Positions 32,703 to 36,772 of a DNA stretch of 36,772 nucleotides are shown one piece after another. The position numbers and the translations under genes were made by a program. Numbering within the stretch: position 1 is the stretch's first letter; every line of letters starts with the position of its first letter. This stretch comes from Bacteroidales bacterium (GTDB lineage Bacteria > Bacteroidota > Bacteroidia > Bacteroidales > UBA7960), in contig PWNO01000192.1 in NCBI GenBank assembly GCA_003557765.1, forward strand, positions 1-36,772, read 5' to 3'. A model generated the notes under the pieces. It did not search any database and was not told where the DNA came from. It saw only the letters and a program-made list of their open reading frames with translations.

Positions 32703-34139
32703 TCAAAAATCCACCTTATAGGTATTGGTATCCGGATCACGCTTGAAGGCTTCTTCCCTGGCAAAGAAATTGAAGCGCATCATTCCAGCTGTGCCGTGGG
32801 CGCCGGCATCTCCAAAACGGCTTGAGCGTAAAATGCTGGCAAAGGAAGTAACGTATGCCTCTTTCATTTGCTGTTCGGTAAACTCACCCATCTCATACAA
32901 CTGATTGATCATGTAGAGTGCCATCAGGTCGGTGCTGGTGGCATCAATCACACCGTAATATTCACGGAGTGCATCCCTGACAGAGCCTTCCCCGTCAACG
33001 GTACGGGAGATACCCAGGCCGCCCGCGATTTCATGAAAGGCAGTCAGGTGGAAGAAAGCGTCAAAACTGACGTATTCACGCTGGTCCTCATGGATGATCA
33101 TGTCGGCAATGGGCTCCAGGATACTTTCATATTTGGCCTCCATGACGTTTCTTAGCTGCATGCTACGCGTGCCGGTTTCTTCGGTCACATCCGGGTTGTG
33201 GGGGAGGTGCAGGGCTATGATTTTTGGACCGGCATTGCAGTGCCCGCCATAATAAATGGCATCGTATACAAAGATCTCCGAGTCATCTCCGGGGCTCTCC
33301 TGCCTGTATTGTGCTGGCACTGGTAGTCTTTGTTGAAGCTCAGGGATCAGGTCCGCGAAATGCTCGAGCTTGCTGCTCCATTCATGATCCTTGATGACCA
33401 GGTAAGCACTGTGCGCTTTCTTGTGGCCAAACTTGCGATCTTCGCCTGTATCGAATGGGCGAGCGATGAAATCAATGTTGTTGTCTTTCATCTCCATCCA
33501 GGCCCTGTCAGCCTCCCGGTAGTCATCGTTTTTCAGTGCGTGCCCGAGGAGGTGCAGGTACCTTTTAAACCCTTCGTTTTCTGCGTAACCTGCGGCCAGC
33601 TGAAGCATGCGGTCGATTTCTTCATTCTGCTCAGCGAAAGCATCGGCATAAGGGATGGATACCAGGTTGCCATCACCTGTACGGCGGATCATCGTAAACG
33701 GGCTGCGTTTATCGGGGTCATCCCATTCATTGAATTCCTCCCTTTCCATGTCGACAGGATAAAAGTTGGCACCAAACGGCTTATCGTCAAAACCATGATA
33801 GAAAGCTGTGTGCCCCTCCAGCCGGCCCCATGGACCATAGTTGATCAGGGCATATTCCCAGGCATAAGGGTCATCCATGTAATCCTTCAGTTGTTCCTTG
33901 TCCCCATAAGACTGGATCCAGAAGATCTCGTCTATCACTTCGGCTGCGGAGATGAGTATGGGAATCATTTCCTTTTCCTGGTCACTTAGCCAGGTCAGGT
34001 CCGTGGTCAGGACCACTTCTTCATATTGGTCAAGGCGCTCCTGGATTTGTTCCTGGTATTCCCTGTCCACTTGCTGGCAGGCAGCCAGGACACCCAAAAC
34101 AAACACAACGGCAATAACATGTGCACGAAAAAATTTCAT
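32703..34139 (-). CDS. DPP III-like (M49-related) lipoprotein, frameshifted, with a degenerate metal site
   Basis: The 478-residue product starts with a lipoprotein signal peptide (VLGVLAAC, lipid Cys21), so it would sit in the outer membrane or periplasm. The body matches the DPP III-like family of about 550 residues: PYAWEYALINYGPWGRLEG, YYGGHCNAGPK, and SAHG-like RFGDAGAHGTAGMMRFNFF. The catalytic region reads FHEIAGGLG (residues 368-376), where I expect HExxH: the second His is Gly373. The second-ligand segment, usually EEAKAD-like, reads IDATSTD (398-404). Both changes should abolish zinc binding. The frame breaks at a homopolymer after VDF. It may be a decaying gene or a non-catalytic binder. 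Confidence 0.8.
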   Translation of the reverse strand: MKFFRAHVIAVVFVLGVLAACQQVDREYQEQIQERLDQYEEVVLTTDLTWLSDQEKEMIPILISAAEVIDEIFWIQSYGDKEQLKDYMDDPYAWEYALINYGPWGRLEGHTAFYHGFDDKPFGANFYPVDMEREEFNEWDDPDKRSPFTMIRRTGDGNLVSIPYADAFAEQNEEIDRMLQLAAGYAENEGFKRYLHLLGHALKNDDYREADRAWMEMKDNNIDFIARPFDTGEDRKFGHKKAHSAYLVIKDHEWSSKLEHFADLIPELQQRLPVPAQYRQESPGDDSEIFVYDAIYYGGHCNAGPKIIALHLPHNPDVTEETGTRSMQLRNVMEAKYESILEPIADMIIHEDQREYVSFDAFFHLTAFHEIAGGLGISRTVDGEGSVRDALREYYGVIDATSTDLMALYMINQLYEMGEFTEQQMKEAYVTSFASILRSSRFGDAGAHGTAGMMRFNFFAREEAFKRDPDTNTYKVDF

Positions 34140-34256
34140 AAGCTTTGTTTTATAAGGTTAAAAGTATTGGTTAAATTCACCATCTTATTCTTTGGGTCTG
34201 ATAAAGTATCATGCTGATTATAAACAATCCACATATTGATAGCGATCACTATGACA

Positions 34257-34264
34257 CAAAAATA
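34257..34264 (-). promoter_or_regulatory. -7 box upstream of the DPP III-like gene
   Basis: On the minus strand this reads TATTTTTG, fitting TAnnTTTG, 117 nt before the ATG at 34139. There is no clear -33 element, so it is weak. The rest of the 265-nt gap (34140-34404) is AT-rich, with no gene or strong hairpin seen. Confidence 0.35.
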
Positions 34265-34404
34265 TTACTGTAATGCAAAAAACGGCTTTTGTAAGCATAC
34301 CACTACGCTTCTAATAAATATACAAATATATGGAATTGGGGGATATGTCAACAACAGGTATCGTTAAATTTATTTAAACCAAGAAGATGAAACCCGGACC
34401 TGCC

Positions 34405-36138
34405 TCATTTGTTACTGGTTGCTTGCGGATTTGCTGGTAAAATAATTGTAAACGTGGTCCCCGCTCCAGGTGTCGATTCGATTTGGATTTTTCCGCCTAA
34501 GTGTTTCATGATCTCCTGGCTAATAGACAACCCCAGTCCGGTGCCCTGCTGCTTACTTTTCTCTTTTCCGAGATCAAGCTGAACAAATCGTTCATAGATT
34601 TTTTCCTGGTCTTCTTTGGCAATGCCCGGGCCGGTGTCTGAAACAAAAAAGCGTATATCTGCATCATCAGAAAACCTGTATCCCAGGGTTACCTTGCCGG
34701 ATTCGGTAAACTTAATGGCGTTTGATAAGAGATTGGAGAGTACCTGGTGCAGCCGGAGCCGGTCGGTGGTTATTTCATTTTCAGCATGTTTCGAATCAAT
34801 GTCAAGCAATAATTTGAGGTCTTTTTGGGAAACCAGGGGAGATTTGCGGTATGCGGAAAACAACTCGAGCATCAGTTGATGTACATCAAATTTTTCTTTT
34901 TTGATGGTCATGTTGCCTGAATCGATTTTTGCAAGATCAATGAGGTCATCAATGAGCAACAGCAAAAACTGACCGTTCGCATAGATGACGTCCAGGTATT
35001 CTTTTTGCTCTTCCCTGCTGAGGGTTTCATCGCTTTTCAGGAGCTCTGAGAAGCCCATTACACCAGTCATGGGCGTGCGAATTTCGTGACTGACATTAGC
35101 CAGAAATGCTGTCTTTAACCTGTTGGCTTCCTCGGCCTTTTCTTTCTGCTCCTTCAAATCTTCTTTTTGCTGGATGAAGGTTTCTGTCAATTCGCCGATC
35201 ATGGCAAATTCCTTGCTGGCATTTTTCAGCTTGGGGATGTGTTCCTTCGAATTGTTTTTGATGGTCCGGGCAACCAGCTGCAGGGGTTTGTTTACCCATT
35301 GGTGCAAGGCTGCCAATAAGGCGACAAAGGCAATGATGGTGAATGACAGGAGGATGATCAATGTGTTTCTTGACTTTTCCTGAAGAAGGTCTGCAAAGTC
35401 AACCCTTTTCTGAAATATAAAAAATGCAGCATCTTCTCCTTCTTTTCCCCTGAAAGCGACCTTCATGGTTCTTTCTTCATGCATGTATTGTGCTGTTCCC
35501 TGTTCAGCACTCACAGCCGCAACGTCGCTCCCTGTCATGGCTTTGAGCAGCTCAATAGGTTCTCCGCTCCAGCATTTGGCAAAGAACATATATCCCTGCG
35601 GTTCACCCTCGCGATCAACGTCCTCCGTATGATGAATGGTTGCTCCCTGAATCAGCACCAGGGTGCCTTCGACAACCCTGTAATATTGTATCAGGGTTGC
35701 TTCGTGCAACTGTGCTTTCGGAGCGGATGAAAAATATGCAGGGGGAAGGTGCTCTGCACAAAGTTGCTTATTCTCGTAAACCAAGTCGCCATAAAGATTA
35801 AATATCCAAACGCCATCAATCTCATACCAGGGTTGTAGACTGTCAAGATAGGCTTCCACCTGGTTATCATGCAGTGCGGCTGGATCTGCTGCATATTCCA
35901 CCATCTCATCCCATGTACTGAAGTCGTATATGACCCAATAGAGGTAGTTCTCCCAGATGTCTGCAATGGCATTCGATGCATCACTTGCCTGCTGTTGGCT
36001 GTATACCCTGTAGGCCTTTTGCTGACGGTTGGAGTGGGTCATGAAGTAAGCCAGAAAAACCAGGGAAAACAGCGAAAGGCCAGCGATAACGGCACCAATT
36101 TTGGTTCTTGTGCTTAATATTTCTATTCTGAAAAACAT
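34405..36138 (-). CDS. Membrane sensor histidine kinase with CHASE4 domain
   Basis: The 577-residue kinase has a first membrane helix (about 14-34), an extracytoplasmic CHASE4-like sensor (about 45-250, with YDFSTWDEMVEYAADP), and a second helix (about 258-280). A HAMP-like linker and a coiled coil rich in Lys/Glu (about 320-342) follow. The HisKA dimerisation domain has the phospho-acceptor H351 in VSHEIRTP, and the ATPase domain has HQVLSNLLSNAIKFT, DTGPGI and GTGLGLSI. No response regulator is adjacent, so it is an orphan sensor with unknown ligand. ATG at 36138; a -7-type box lies about 60 nt upstream. Confidence 0.93.
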   Translation of the reverse strand: MFFRIEILSTRTKIGAVIAGLSLFSLVFLAYFMTHSNRQQKAYRVYSQQQASDASNAIADIWENYLYWVIYDFSTWDEMVEYAADPAALHDNQVEAYLDSLQPWYEIDGVWIFNLYGDLVYENKQLCAEHLPPAYFSSAPKAQLHEATLIQYYRVVEGTLVLIQGATIHHTEDVDREGEPQGYMFFAKCWSGEPIELLKAMTGSDVAAVSAEQGTAQYMHEERTMKVAFRGKEGEDAAFFIFQKRVDFADLLQEKSRNTLIILLSFTIIAFVALLAALHQWVNKPLQLVARTIKNNSKEHIPKLKNASKEFAMIGELTETFIQQKEDLKEQKEKAEEANRLKTAFLANVSHEIRTPMTGVMGFSELLKSDETLSREEQKEYLDVIYANGQFLLLLIDDLIDLAKIDSGNMTIKKEKFDVHQLMLELFSAYRKSPLVSQKDLKLLLDIDSKHAENEITTDRLRLHQVLSNLLSNAIKFTESGKVTLGYRFSDDADIRFFVSDTGPGIAKEDQEKIYERFVQLDLGKEKSKQQGTGLGLSISQEIMKHLGGKIQIESTPGAGTTFTIILPANPQATSNK

Positions 36139-36198
36139 TCTTCGGATAATATAATGGTTCTCTTAGCCAGCCATTGCTTTCGGCAGGTCCAGGCGTTT

Positions 36199-36206
36199 CA
36201 AAGATA
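36199..36206 (-). promoter_or_regulatory. -7 box of the histidine kinase promoter
   Basis: On the minus strand TATCTTTG, a perfect TAnnTTTG box, lies 61 nt before the kinase ATG. A plus-strand box TATCTTTA (36256-36263, one mismatch) could serve the divergent gene. Confidence 0.45.
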
Positions 36207-36297
36207 ATGATCTTTTCATTTGTTAGAGTGGGTTAATTTGATAGGCTAAAAACTTTATCTTTAAAATACTATTTTAGCGGACAGCAATGCGGCTGGC

Positions 36298-36321
36298 ATT
36301 TCGACTATTTGTCCTTTTGTC
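36298..36321 (+). repeat. Three 8-bp repeat units upstream of the last gene
   Basis: ATTTCGAC, TATTTGTC and CTTTTGTC in 8-bp phase, ending 37 nt before the ATG at 36359. They are the same family and sense orientation as the arrays before the LexA-like, dinB and NAD(P)-binding genes. Confidence 0.7.
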
Positions 36322-36358
36322 CTGTAAATTTATTCATGCAACGAAATTTCCATATATC

Positions 36359-36772
36359 ATGAAGCACATGCTATTACTTGTTTTCTTAAATCTATTGCTC
36401 ACACCTGCATTTGCCCAGCAAACCCCGGCTTCGGTTTCCGATGGATTTGACCCTTTTCATTTTCGCAATGAGTTCCTGATGACTTCGCCGGGTGCCATGG
36501 GTTTTGGTTTATATGGCCACGCCAACCCTGCCATCCTGAATTATGTCACCCATCCTGACATCACTTTTGCCTGGTCTGACAACGACATGGGGTTTACGCG
36601 TTATAGCCGTTGGGGCGTATTTGTTGGTATGCCGAATGCTGGTCTTGCCGTTAACCGGTTCAGCCTCGAAGGGAATGCGGTAATGGATTACCGGATTTCC
36701 ACTGCATTTGGTAACAAACGTTTTGCCTCCGGTTTAAGCGTGAACTGGTCGGGTGGCGAGACCGATTTTTTC
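36359..36772 (+). CDS. Exported protein, probably an outer-membrane beta-barrel region (partial)
   Basis: The frame is open from the ATG at 36359 to the window edge (138 codons seen, 3' end missing). It begins with a signal peptide (MKHMLLLVFLNLLLTPAFAQ, cleavage after AFA). The rest has alternating aromatic and small residues, with SPGAMGFGLYGHANPAILNY, WGVFVGMPNAGLAVNRF and FASGLSVNWSGGETDFF. This resembles beta-hairpins of FadL/PorV-like barrels, or the barrel-like N-terminus found on some large Bacteroidota SppA-type proteases. I cannot choose between these without the missing C-terminus. Confidence 0.65.
   Translation, partial: MKHMLLLVFLNLLLTPAFAQQTPASVSDGFDPFHFRNEFLMTSPGAMGFGLYGHANPAILNYVTHPDITFAWSDNDMGFTRYSRWGVFVGMPNAGLAVNRFSLEGNAVMDYRISTAFGNKRFASGLSVNWSGGETDFF

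Noticed and set aside
32462..32746. 94-codon plus-strand ORF opposite the DPP III-like C-terminus
   Set aside because: The minus strand here encodes the recognisable C-terminus of the peptidase family, so the plus-strand frame is a shadow.
1..36772. tRNA, rRNA or phage/insertion-sequence content
   Set aside because: No cloverleaf-like or rRNA-like sequence and no transposase, integrase or phage structural gene was recognised by eye on either strand.

Overview
The window is chromosomal DNA of a Bacteroidota member, probably Bacteroidales- or Marinilabiliales-like. The evidence is the form of RpoB and RpoC, a DUF3467 gene directly after rpoC, a TIGR02757 (DUF2400) protein, several -7 boxes of the TAnnTTTG type, and few clear Shine-Dalgarno sites. 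No tRNA, rRNA, CRISPR array, insertion sequence or phage module is visible.

Layout. (1) 1-9.8 kb: a transcription/translation block, rplJ-rplL-rpoB-rpoC-DUF3467, with a long hairpin between rplL and rpoB and a strong terminator at the end. rpoB starts at TTG. (2) 9.9-15.5 kb: a damage-response cassette. A LexA-like HTH/S24 repressor gene is divergent from a dinB-dnaE2 operon, with a palindromic operator just downstream of the repressor promoter. (3) 15.6-18.8 kb: purine genes, namely a class II nucleoside phosphorylase, an MTA/SAH-type deaminase and guanine deaminase. (4) 18.9-21.9 kb: TIGR02757, an NAD(P)-binding protein, trmD and rplS. (5) 22-29 kb: ftcD (a fused bifunctional folate enzyme), a SulP transporter, an acyl-CoA synthetase and queA. 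(6) 29.3-32.4 kb: a methyltransferase, a UbiA-type prenyltransferase, mnmD and a NUDIX hydrolase. (7) 32.5-36.8 kb: a broken DPP III-like lipoprotein, an orphan CHASE4 histidine kinase, and the start of an exported protein cut by the window edge.

Four observations stand out. First, a 59-column segment of the rplS 5' leader, including the start-codon context, recurs (53 identical columns) in front of an unrelated methyltransferase gene; it can form two mutually exclusive stems. Second, several leaders and gene ends carry phased tandem repeats of exactly 7 or 8 bp. The 8-bp family (consensus nTTTyGwC) lies sense-oriented just upstream of four start codons, with ten units before the LexA-like gene, and some 7-bp arrays encode the last residues of proteins. 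Third, trmD carries an in-frame TGA at a normally conserved serine, with the whole conserved C-terminal tail intact behind it. Fourth, the DPP III-like gene has both a one-base frameshift in a homopolymer and a metal site in which two expected zinc ligands are replaced.

All functional calls come from reading translations and motifs; no database search was run. Statements about family consensus come from memory.
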